From contig JAUNKF010000018.1 of the NCBI GenBank assembly GCA_030532895.1, positions 1 to 64,000 of the forward strand: 64,000 nucleotides of DNA. The letters are read 5' to 3'. The translations under genes were made by a program, and so were the position numbers. Below the pieces are notes generated by a model, which was given only the letters and a program-made list of their open reading frames with translations, was not told the origin of the DNA and searched no databases. Positions 43,239 to 51,231 of the stretch are shown here, one piece after another (position 1 is the first letter of the stretch; each line of letters begins with the position of its first letter). The DNA comes from Lautropia sp. Its GTDB lineage: Bacteria; Pseudomonadota; Gammaproteobacteria; Burkholderiales; Burkholderiaceae_E.

Positions 43239-44003
43239 TCATGTCATGCGGCCATTCGTTGAACACGGGCAGATCGGCACCACTGCCGTGCGCTGGCTGG
43301 GACTGGTGAGAATTTCCGACTCGATCCCGTACACCGCCCGCAGGCTGTCGGGGCAGACAACCTCGGTAAAGGCGCCCTGGCCCGCCAGCTTGCCCCGGTT
43401 CAGCAGCAGGATCTGCTGCGTGTGCTGGGCTGCGAGGTTCAGGTCGTGGATCGCGATCATCACCAAGGCACCGGTGCGCGCCACATAGGCGTTCAGTTGC
43501 TCGAACACCTGCATCTGGTGGCGGATGTCCAGCGCGCTGGTGGCTTCGTCCAGCAACAGCAGTTTCGGTTGGCGCAGCAACCGCTGGGCCAGCAGTACCA
43601 GTTGCTGCTGCCCACCCGAGAGCTGGCGCATGCCCCGCTGGTGCAGATGAGCAATGCCGAAGTCGTCGAGGATCCGGGCCGCTGCATCGATCACCTGCCG
43701 GTTCACACGCCAGCCCAGACGCTCATGCTGGCCCAGCAACACCGTTTCGATCACGCTCAGCTCGGCCTGCACCTGACAGTTCTGTGGCATGAAGCCGATT
43801 TCCTGCAAGCGAACCGCTTGGCCTTGCCAGCGAATCCGGCCATCAAAGGGCAGCAGCCCCGCAATGGCCCGGATCAAGGTCGATTTGCCGGTGCCGTTAG
43901 GGCCGATCAGCCCGACGATGCGGCCCGGCTCCACCTCGACGCTGATGCCATCCAGAATGGTATGGCGCCCGTAAGTGACCCTGACATCGTTGAGTGCGAG
44001 CAT
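43239..44003 (-). CDS. Iron-type ABC importer ATPase
   Basis: A 254-residue ATP-binding protein of the FepC/FhuC type. Walker A GLIGPNGTGKSTLIRAI, Q-loop FMPQNCQVQ, signature QLSGGQQQLVLLAQRLL, Walker B LLLLDEATSALD and the switch His in IAIHDLNL are all present. The start at 44003 overlaps the permease stop (ATGA). The long frame reaching 44399 is the permease read in another frame. It is the last of a three-gene binding protein-permease-ATPase operon. Confidence 0.93.
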   Translation of the reverse strand: MLALNDVRVTYGRHTILDGISVEVEPGRIVGLIGPNGTGKSTLIRAIAGLLPFDGRIRWQGQAVRLQEIGFMPQNCQVQAELSVIETVLLGQHERLGWRVNRQVIDAAARILDDFGIAHLHQRGMRQLSGGQQQLVLLAQRLLRQPKLLLLDEATSALDIRHQMQVFEQLNAYVARTGALVMIAIHDLNLAAQHTQQILLLNRGKLAGQGAFTEVVCPDSLRAVYGIESEILTSPSQRTAVVPICPCSTNGRMT

Positions 44004-45214
44004 CAGTGGTTTCCTCCCCGGCTGCGTTGCACGATGATCGCAAAAAGCATTGGCACGCCGGCCACGGCCGTGATGATGCCCACAGGAATCACGGCTGCTG
44101 GTGAGATGAGCTTGGCACAGACCGAGGCGCCCACCAGGATGATGGCGCCCGCCATGGCTGACAGCGGCAGTGCGAAACGATGGTCTTCGCCCACCAGCGT
44201 GCGGGCGGCATGCGGGGCGATCAGGCCCACGAAACCGATGGTGCCGACGAAGGCCACGGCGGCGGCCGTCAGCAGCGCCACGAGGATGAAGGTGCGGCGC
44301 CGGATGCGTGCCACCGACAGACCCAGGCTCATCGCATTGGCATCGCCCAGCCGTAGTGTCGTCAACGCCCAGCTGTCGCGGATGATCAGTGGCAGGCACA
44401 GCAACAGGATCAATGCCGTGGTGGCCACACTAGTCCAGCTCGATTTGAGCAGGCTCCCGAACAGCCAGAAGACGATCTGTTGCAGCACTTCCGGCGAGGC
44501 CAGAAATTGCAGCAGCGATTGCATCGACTGAAAGAAGAACAGCACTGCGATGCCGCCCAGAATCAGGATGTCGGCCGAGGCATTGCGCAGCATCGCCAGC
44601 AGATGCACCAGACCACAGGCCACCAGCGTCATCCCGAAGGCGGCCGCAGGCACCAGCACATGATCAGGCAGCGGCAGGGCGCCGCCAAACATGATGGCCA
44701 GTGCTGCGCCAAAACCGGCCGCGGCCGAGAAGCCGAGCGTGAAGGGGCTGGCCAGTGGGTTGTCCAGAATCGTCTGCATCTGCAACCCCGCCAGCCCCAG
44801 GCAGGCCCCCACCAGCAAGCCCATCGCCGTTTGCGGCATGCGCAGTTGCCACAGGATGATGCCGATCTTGCGTTCGTGCGCCGTTGCCGCCGAGGCTGGA
44901 TCCATCGGCCCCAGTTGCAAGGCTTGCATCACGTCGGCTACCGGCATGCCGGAAGGGCCGGTGGTCAGATCCAGCAGCATCAGGATCAGCAGCAGCACGA
45001 GGCTGGCACCCAAGGTCAGCAGGCGACGATGGTGGCTTTGGCGATACTGCCGGTTGATGTCCGTCTGCCAGGTGTCTGGCGCTAAAAGTGCCGTGGCGGA
45101 TGAGGACGGACGGGCCGTGGGCGTCGAGGTGGCGTGGCCGGGCAGCGTAGCGCCGCGCATCCCGGGCGTCTCAGTCCGGTTGCCGCTGGAGGTGACCGTG
45201 GCCGCTGCTTTCAT
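44003..45214 (-). CDS. FecCD-family ABC importer permease
   Basis: A 403-residue permease of the BtuC/FecCD family with about 10 membrane segments. Typical stretches are LWQLRMPQTAMGLLVGACLGLAG, NPLASPFTLGFSAAAGFGA, LILGGIAVLFFFQSMQSLLQF, GTIGFVGLIAPHAAR and VGIITAVAGVPMLFAII. The first 60 residues are Ser/Thr/Pro-rich and not part of the fold, so translation may start later, but the ATG at 45214 overlaps the binding-protein stop (ATGA) as expected for coupling. It would carry an iron chelate or related cofactor across the inner membrane. Confidence 0.92.
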   Translation of the reverse strand: MKAAATVTSSGNRTETPGMRGATLPGHATSTPTARPSSSATALLAPDTWQTDINRQYRQSHHRRLLTLGASLVLLLILMLLDLTTGPSGMPVADVMQALQLGPMDPASAATAHERKIGIILWQLRMPQTAMGLLVGACLGLAGLQMQTILDNPLASPFTLGFSAAAGFGAALAIMFGGALPLPDHVLVPAAAFGMTLVACGLVHLLAMLRNASADILILGGIAVLFFFQSMQSLLQFLASPEVLQQIVFWLFGSLLKSSWTSVATTALILLLCLPLIIRDSWALTTLRLGDANAMSLGLSVARIRRRTFILVALLTAAAVAFVGTIGFVGLIAPHAARTLVGEDHRFALPLSAMAGAIILVGASVCAKLISPAAVIPVGIITAVAGVPMLFAIIVQRSRGGNH

Positions 45215-46365
45215 GGGTTGCCTTGAGATGAGCCGTGCTTCGACGTGACGGGCGCTTTGGCCGCTGGTTGGTGCTGCATCATGAACACGCCATCAGCCGG
45301 AATCGGCAGCCATTGCCGATAAAAATCACGCAGGTTCTGTGCCGGATCGACATCGGCAAAAGCGTCCGGATACAGCTGCTTGGCGATGTATTGCGCATAG
45401 ACGTAATCCGACAGCGTGCGGGCGCCGCCGTGATAAATGCCATGCACCTGGCCCTGTTTCACGGCAGGCAGCATGTCCCAGCCTGTGCGTCGGGTGTAGG
45501 CTGCGACGCGCTCACGAGTTTGGGCAGGCTCTGCCCCAAAGCCGAGGTTCACGGCCTGCGGCTTGTTCAGCCATTCCGAGCCGGCCAGAAAGACCAGATC
45601 CGGCTGCTGATCCAGCACATATTCCGGACTGAGCGGCCCCCAGTTGCCCACCTGCCCCGCCGCGATGTTCTGCCCGCCCAGTTGCGTGACCAGGGCGCCC
45701 CACATCGAGTTGCCGTAGGAGTTGCCGACCGTGCCGGGGCCGTTCTGGGCCAGTTCCACGTACACCTTCTTGGGGGAAGGTTTTTGCTTGCCAATCCGCT
45801 GCTCGATGTCCTGCATGGCCTGTGTGTACTGGTCGGCCAGCTGGCGGGCACGTTGCTCCTGACCCATCAGCTTGCCCAGCGCCATCGTCGATTGCACATG
45901 TTTCTCGATCGTCTGGGCGTTGTAGTCGAGCACCACGATGGGGATACCGGCTGCTTCCAGCTGTTTGATCGACTCCCCGATCGTGTCGTAATTCCACGCC
46001 CCCAAAATCAGTAGGTCGGGATCAGCTGCGATCACCTTTTCCACCGAGAAACTGCTGTCTTCGGTGCTGCCCACATCCGGCAGCTTCTTGAGGCGGGGCA
46101 GAGCCGCTTCGTAGCGTGCGTATTGCTGGGGCCGCCAGTCCTTCCAGGTGGATAGCGACAGCGCCACCACCTTGTCGATGGCTTCTGGGCCGACGATGGC
46201 CAGATAATCCTCGTAATAGAAGCCCAGCACCACCCGCTTGGGCACCTCGGGCACCTTCACGGTGCGCCCCAGCACGTCGGTGACGCTGATATCGGCATGG
46301 GCTGCCCCACTCAGGGCGAGATTGAAGGCCAGTGCCGCGGCTGCGGCGAGAACACGGTTTTTCAT
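45211..46365 (-). CDS. Periplasmic iron-chelate binding protein
   Basis: A 384-residue class III (TroA/FhuD-fold) substrate-binding protein. The signal peptide is RVLAAAAALAFNLALSGAAHA. Family features are VTDVLGRTVKVPEVPKRVV, AADPDLLILGAWNYD and LDQQPDLVFLAG, with the helical backbone between the lobes around residues 165-200. It opens the operon with the permease and ATPase. The ligand cannot be told from sequence; iron-siderophore or heme is most likely given the FecCD-type permease and a possible Fur site upstream. There is no TonB-dependent receptor in the window. Confidence 0.9.
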   Translation of the reverse strand: MKNRVLAAAAALAFNLALSGAAHADISVTDVLGRTVKVPEVPKRVVLGFYYEDYLAIVGPEAIDKVVALSLSTWKDWRPQQYARYEAALPRLKKLPDVGSTEDSSFSVEKVIAADPDLLILGAWNYDTIGESIKQLEAAGIPIVVLDYNAQTIEKHVQSTMALGKLMGQEQRARQLADQYTQAMQDIEQRIGKQKPSPKKVYVELAQNGPGTVGNSYGNSMWGALVTQLGGQNIAAGQVGNWGPLSPEYVLDQQPDLVFLAGSEWLNKPQAVNLGFGAEPAQTRERVAAYTRRTGWDMLPAVKQGQVHGIYHGGARTLSDYVYAQYIAKQLYPDAFADVDPAQNLRDFYRQWLPIPADGVFMMQHQPAAKAPVTSKHGSSQGNP

Positions 46366-46785
46366 GAGGGATCTCCAACAAGCAGATGACAGGAGCGTGC
46401 GACTATCTGACTGACTGCCGCGCGGACTCCTCGGTTACTTTGTACTATTTTGTGGCATGCTGGCGATCGGATTCATGACAATCGTTAATGTCGAGGGACA
46501 TTTCTCGCGGTGATGTCTGCGTTGTGCTTGATGTTTCTGCGACAGGGGGCGTGCGATTGTCGGGTTAGACTCTGAAGCGTGTCATGCTTGGCCTGGCGCG
46601 TGTTCTGCACGGTTTCACCCGTGCCAAAGCGGGGGTCGGCGCCGATGGCACGGGCAGTGCCTTGTCTTTCTCCCTTAGCGCGTGCCAGCGAATGTCGGAT
46701 CCGTGGCTGGCTCGGATGTGCAGGGAAGCCCGTGTGCAGGACTCACCATCGATTTCAATCTCTTGCATCCTTTGCATTCGCTTTC
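46366..46785. other. Divergent intergenic region, iron importer / RND pump
   Basis: About 420 bp without a gene. Its left half is relatively AT-rich and holds a Fur-like sequence at 46476-46490. The right half is covered only by a random extension of the adaptor gene's frame. Confidence 0.5.
46476..46490 (-). promoter_or_regulatory. Weak Fur-like site before the iron ABC operon
   Basis: TGACAATCGTTAATG matches a 7-1-7 Fur consensus well in its left half (6 of 7) and poorly in the right (3 of 7). It lies 111 bp upstream of the binding-protein start, a reasonable operator position. Confidence 0.35.
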
Positions 46786-47898
46786 ATGTCCAGTTCCAAA
46801 CGTGTCTTCCTGGTGGTCTGCCTGCTGGTGCTGTTGTTGGCCGGCCTGATCTTCGTCTTGCGTCCTGATCTTTTGGCGCCAGCGCCGGCGGCCGAAGCTG
46901 AAGACAAGCCGGTGATGACCGTCACCACCGAGACCCCACAGCGAGAGCGCTTGCCGATCCGCCTGCTCACCGATGGTGACATCAGCGCCTGGCAGGAATC
47001 GAGCATCGCCTCCGAATCGAATGGGCTGAAGCTGGCCGATGTGCTGGTGGATGTGGGCGACACGGTGAAGAAAGGGCAGCTGCTGGCACGTTTTGCCGGT
47101 GAGACGGTGGCGGCCGAGCTGGCTCAGGCCCGCGCCTCGTTGAATGAAGCCGAAAGCGCGGTGAACGAGGCCAGGGCCAATGCCCGACGAGCCAGGTCGC
47201 TGGCCCAGAGTGGGGCGCTCAGCCAGCAGCAGATCGACCAGTATCAGGCCGCAGACCGGGCCGCACAGGCGCGCCTGCGCGTGGCTCGCGCCGCGCTCAC
47301 GGCCCGGTTGCAAAACTACCGCTACACCGAGCTGGTGGCGCCCGATGATGGCGTGATTTCGGCGCGCAGCGCCACGGTGGGGGCGGTGCCGGGTGCGGGC
47401 ACCGAGTTGTTCCGGCTCATCCGGCAGGGGCGTCTTGAATGGCGGGCCGAAGTGGGGGCCGATGATCTGCATTTGCTTAAAACGGGCACGCAGGCCGAGC
47501 TGTCCCGACGTGATCAGCCGCCTGTACCGGTTACGGTGCGTGCCGTCTCGCCGGCGGTCGACCCCAAAACCCGGACGGCGCTCGTCTACCTGGACATTCC
47601 GGCCGATGCGGGCGTTCGCGCCGGCATGTTCGGTCAGGGGGCATTTTTGCTGGGTGAGAGTGAGGCGCTCACCGTGCCGGCCGAGGCGGTGGTTCCGCGG
47701 GACGGCTTCAATTTCCTCTACCGGCTCAAGGCGGATCAGCACGTTGAGCGGGTGAAGGTCAAAACCGGCCGCCGGGTGGCTGATCGTGTCGAGGTGATCC
47801 CGGCGGATCCGGCACAGCTGGATGCACACAGTGCGATCGTGGTGAAGGGGGCCGGCTTTCTGGCGGATGGTGACCGTGTGAAGCAGGTGTCGCCATGA
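46786..47898 (+). CDS. RND periplasmic adaptor (membrane fusion protein)
   Basis: About 370 residues from the ATG at 46786, which puts the single N-terminal membrane anchor first (SKRVFLVVCLLVLLLAGLIFVL). Then come a lipoyl/barrel-sandwich segment (ADVLVDVGDTVKKGQLLA), a helical hairpin (about 95-165, Ala/Arg/Gln-rich) and a beta-barrel region (LVAPDDGVISARSATVG, RAVSPAVDPKTRTALV). It links the inner-membrane RND pump to an outer-membrane channel. It overlaps the pump gene by 4 bp (ATGA). The frame extended to 46579 adds nothing family-like. No ribosome-binding site is clear. Confidence 0.9.
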   Translation: MSSSKRVFLVVCLLVLLLAGLIFVLRPDLLAPAPAAEAEDKPVMTVTTETPQRERLPIRLLTDGDISAWQESSIASESNGLKLADVLVDVGDTVKKGQLLARFAGETVAAELAQARASLNEAESAVNEARANARRARSLAQSGALSQQQIDQYQAADRAAQARLRVARAALTARLQNYRYTELVAPDDGVISARSATVGAVPGAGTELFRLIRQGRLEWRAEVGADDLHLLKTGTQAELSRRDQPPVPVTVRAVSPAVDPKTRTALVYLDIPADAGVRAGMFGQGAFLLGESEALTVPAEAVVPRDGFNFLYRLKADQHVERVKVKTGRRVADRVEVIPADPAQLDAHSAIVVKGAGFLADGDRVKQVSP

Positions 47899-50800
47899 AC
47901 GTGTCGGCCTGGTCGATCCGCAACCCCATTGCGGTCCTGATGCTCTTTCTGCTGCTGACCGTGGCGGGGCTGATGAGCTTTCACACCATGCGGGTTCAGA
48001 ACTTCCCGGACATGGATCTGCCGATCATCACGGTCTCGGCCGGGCTGGAGGGGGCATCGCCTGGCCAGCTGGAGAATGATGTCGCCCGAAAGATAGAAAA
48101 TTCGATCTCGAACATTCAGGGGTTGAAGCATATCAGGACCACGCTGGCGCAGGGCAGCGTGTCCATCGCAGCGGAGTTCCGGCTCGAAAAGCCCATCCAG
48201 GAAGCGCTCGATGACGTGCGCTCGGCCGTGCAAAGTGTACGAAGCGATCTGCCAGCCGAGCTGCCCGAGCCGATCGTGGCCAAGGTCGATCTGGCGAGCG
48301 TGCCCGTGCTGGCCTACAGCGTGCAGAACGCGCGGATGGATACCGAGGCCCTGTCGTGGTTCATCGACAACGAGCTGACACGACGGCTTTTGGCGTTGCC
48401 GGGCGTGGGGCAGGTGAGCCGTGTGGGCGGCGTCACCCGGCAGGTGCATGTGGATCTGCAACCCGACAAGCTCCGCGCGTTGGGGCTGACGGTGGGCGAG
48501 GTCTCGCAGCAATTGCGTGCCTCGGAAGTGGAAAGCGCCGGGGGCGAGGCCAAGCTCTCGCAAGGCAACCAGCCCGTGCGCCTGCTGGCGCGGGCGGCGG
48601 ATGCCCAGGCGCTGGCCGATGTACAGCTGAGCACGCAGGATGGCCGCCGTCTGAGATTGGCGCAGGTGGCGCATATCCGTGACACGGTGGCCGACCCCAC
48701 CAGCTCGGCCTGGCTGGATGGCAAACCGGTGATCGGTTTCGAGGTGACGAGAAGCCGTGGCGCGAGCGAAGTCGAAGTGGGCGAGCGGGTGCGTGAGTCC
48801 ATCGCCCAGCTCGTGGCCCAGCAGCCAGCCTTCCAGTTCACCGAGACGCTTGATTTCGTCACCTTCGTCGATCAGGAATACCAGGCGTCGATGAAACTGC
48901 TCTACGAAGGCGCGCTGCTCGCCGTCATCGTCGTCTGGCTTTTCCTGCGCGATTGGCGCGCCACCTTCGTCGCGGCCGTGGCCTTGCCAATGTCGGTGCT
49001 GCCGGCCTTCATCGGCATGTACTTGTGGGGGTTCTCCCTCAATGCCGTCACGCTGCTCGCGCTCTCGCTGGTGGTGGGCATTCTGGTCGATGATGCCATC
49101 GTCGAGATCGAGAACATCGTGCGTCATCTGCGCCAGGGCAAGACGCCGTATCAGGCGGCGATGGAAGCCACCGACGAGATCGGGCTGGCGGTGGTGGCCA
49201 CCACCTTCACGATCATCGCCGTCTTTTTGCCGACTGCCTTCATGAGCGGGGTGGTCGGCAAGTTCTTCAAGCAGTTTGGCTGGACGGCATCGCTCGCCGT
49301 TTTTGCCTCGCTCGTCGTGGCCCGGATGCTCACGCCGATGATGGCGGCTTACCTGCTGAAACCCATCGTGCATGCCGAGACCGACAGCCGCTGGATGCGC
49401 GCCTACCTGAAGGGCGCTGCCTGGGTCATGCGTCATCGTGTGCAGACGATGGTGTATGCGGTACTGTTCTTCATCGGCTCCCTGATGCTGGCCGGCTGGT
49501 TGCCGGCCGGCTTCATGCCCAGTGATGACAACGATCAGACGCAGGTGAAGCTCACGCTGGCGCCGGGCGCCACCTTGCAGCAGACCGAGGCGATGACGGA
49601 AGCGGCGCGGCAGCGGCTCGTGACGTTGCCACAGGTCGAGCAGGTCTACGCCACGGTGGGGGGCGGCGCATCGGCCGACCCCTTCGTGCCCAGCAGCAGC
49701 GCGGTCAACGCGTCCACGCTGACGGTGCGCTTCATCCCTCGTGGCCAGCGCCCGAAGAAGGCGGTGCTGGAGCAGGACATCCGGGATGCCTTGGCCGATC
49801 TGCCAGGGGTCAGGGTGGCGATCGGGTTGGATGATGGCCAGAAGTACATTGCGGCACTCTCGGGCAACGACCCGCTGCGGCTCGATGATGCTGCCAGGAT
49901 GGTCGAGCGTGACGTGAGAAAGATCCCTGGCGTGGGCAACGTGGTCTCCAGCGCCGATCTGGTTCGGCCCGAAATCATCGTCCGCCCCGATGCGGCCCGT
50001 GCGGCAGCGCTGGGCGTGACGCCCGAGGCCATCGCCAACACGCTGCGGATTTCCACCGTGGGCGATTATGCGCAGGCGCTGCCCAAGCTCAACCTCGACG
50101 AGCGTCAGGTGCCCATCGTCGTGAAGCTCGACCCCTCGGTCAAGCACGATCTGGCCGCACTTGAACGTATCGTCGTGCAGGGCGCCAAAGGGCCGGTCAT
50201 GCTGGGCCAGGTGGCCTCACTCGAATTGGGAGGCGGGCCGTCCGTCATCAGCCGTTATGACCGGGAACGCAATGTGAACCTGGAGATCGAGACTGGCCGC
50301 CTGGGTCTTGGCGAGATTGCCAGCACCGTGCAGAACCTGCCCGCCATGAAGCAGTTGCCGGATGGCGTACACGTCACCGAAGTGGGCAATGCCGAGGCGA
50401 TGGGCGAGATGTTCACCGGTTTTGCGATGGCGATGCTGGCCGGTGTGCTGTGCATCTACATCGTGCTGGCCTTGCTCTTCAAGGACCTGCTGCACCCGGT
50501 CACGATCCTGTCGGCCCTGCCACTTGCCATTGGGGGATCCTTCGTGGGCCTGCTGCTTGGTCGTTTCGACCTGTCGATGCCGGCCCTGATCGGTCTCGTC
50601 ATGCTGATGGGCATCGTCACGAAGAACTCGATCCTGCTCGTCGAATACGCGATCATGGCCCGGCGCGATCATGGCATGAACCGCTGGGAGGCCCTGCTTG
50701 ATGCCTGCCACAAGCGGGCCCGGCCCATCATCATGACGACGCTCGCGATGGGCGCTGGCATGCTGCCGATCATCATCGGCTCGGCAGACTTCGACAGCAG

Positions 50801-50942
50801 CTTCCGCGCGCCGATGGGCGTGGCCGTGCTGGGTGGGCTGCTCACGTCCACGGCCTTGAGCCTCTTGGTGGTGCCGGCCGTGTTCACCTACGTGGATGAC
50901 CTGGGCCAGTGGGTGTTGCGCCGCTGGCGGCAGCGGGGATGA
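47895..50942 (+). CDS. RND-family multidrug efflux pump
   Basis: A 1015-residue proton-driven inner-membrane transporter of the AcrB/HAE1 type with 12 membrane segments and two large periplasmic loops. Landmarks: WSIRNPIAVLMLFLLLTVAG at the N-terminus, the proton-relay helix with VVGILVDDAIVEIENIVRHL (about residues 390-410), and the second-half equivalent LIGLVMLMGIVTKNSILLVEYA (about 895-916). It forms an operon with the adaptor. No TolC-like channel is encoded here, so it must borrow one from elsewhere. Substrates cannot be inferred; in this family they are drugs, dyes, detergents or lipids. Confidence 0.94.
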   Translation: MNVSAWSIRNPIAVLMLFLLLTVAGLMSFHTMRVQNFPDMDLPIITVSAGLEGASPGQLENDVARKIENSISNIQGLKHIRTTLAQGSVSIAAEFRLEKPIQEALDDVRSAVQSVRSDLPAELPEPIVAKVDLASVPVLAYSVQNARMDTEALSWFIDNELTRRLLALPGVGQVSRVGGVTRQVHVDLQPDKLRALGLTVGEVSQQLRASEVESAGGEAKLSQGNQPVRLLARAADAQALADVQLSTQDGRRLRLAQVAHIRDTVADPTSSAWLDGKPVIGFEVTRSRGASEVEVGERVRESIAQLVAQQPAFQFTETLDFVTFVDQEYQASMKLLYEGALLAVIVVWLFLRDWRATFVAAVALPMSVLPAFIGMYLWGFSLNAVTLLALSLVVGILVDDAIVEIENIVRHLRQGKTPYQAAMEATDEIGLAVVATTFTIIAVFLPTAFMSGVVGKFFKQFGWTASLAVFASLVVARMLTPMMAAYLLKPIVHAETDSRWMRAYLKGAAWVMRHRVQTMVYAVLFFIGSLMLAGWLPAGFMPSDDNDQTQVKLTLAPGATLQQTEAMTEAARQRLVTLPQVEQVYATVGGGASADPFVPSSSAVNASTLTVRFIPRGQRPKKAVLEQDIRDALADLPGVRVAIGLDDGQKYIAALSGNDPLRLDDAARMVERDVRKIPGVGNVVSSADLVRPEIIVRPDAARAAALGVTPEAIANTLRISTVGDYAQALPKLNLDERQVPIVVKLDPSVKHDLAALERIVVQGAKGPVMLGQVASLELGGGPSVISRYDRERNVNLEIETGRLGLGEIASTVQNLPAMKQLPDGVHVTEVGNAEAMGEMFTGFAMAMLAGVLCIYIVLALLFKDLLHPVTILSALPLAIGGSFVGLLLGRFDLSMPALIGLVMLMGIVTKNSILLVEYAIMARRDHGMNRWEALLDACHKRARPIIMTTLAMGAGMLPIIIGSADFDSSFRAPMGVAVLGGLLTSTALSLLVVPAVFTYVDDLGQWVLRRWRQRG

Positions 50943-51231
50943 TCGTTCAGCACCGCGCACCGACCGTGGTGCCGCGCGTGTGACGGATCGAAGCCTTGGC
51001 TGTCCTGGTAGTTTGCCCGGCCACGGTTTGGGGCGCGCCCCGTGTCGTGGCGAACCGAACAGGAGCCTGACACGGGCCAGGGTGAGCAGACAGGGGTATT
51101 CCCGACCAGCCAAATGGCTGCTTTGAGACTTTGTTGACAGACGGCTGGGGGTGGGTGTGACCTCCGGCACTGCCAGGATCGACCATTCGTCCGAAGATGA
51201 GCGTCTTACCGTCTTTCTGAGGACATACGCT

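Noticed and set aside
47736-50147. 803-codon open frame on the - strand opposite the RND pump
   Set aside because: Very His/Arg/Gln-rich and in antisense register to an unmistakable transporter.
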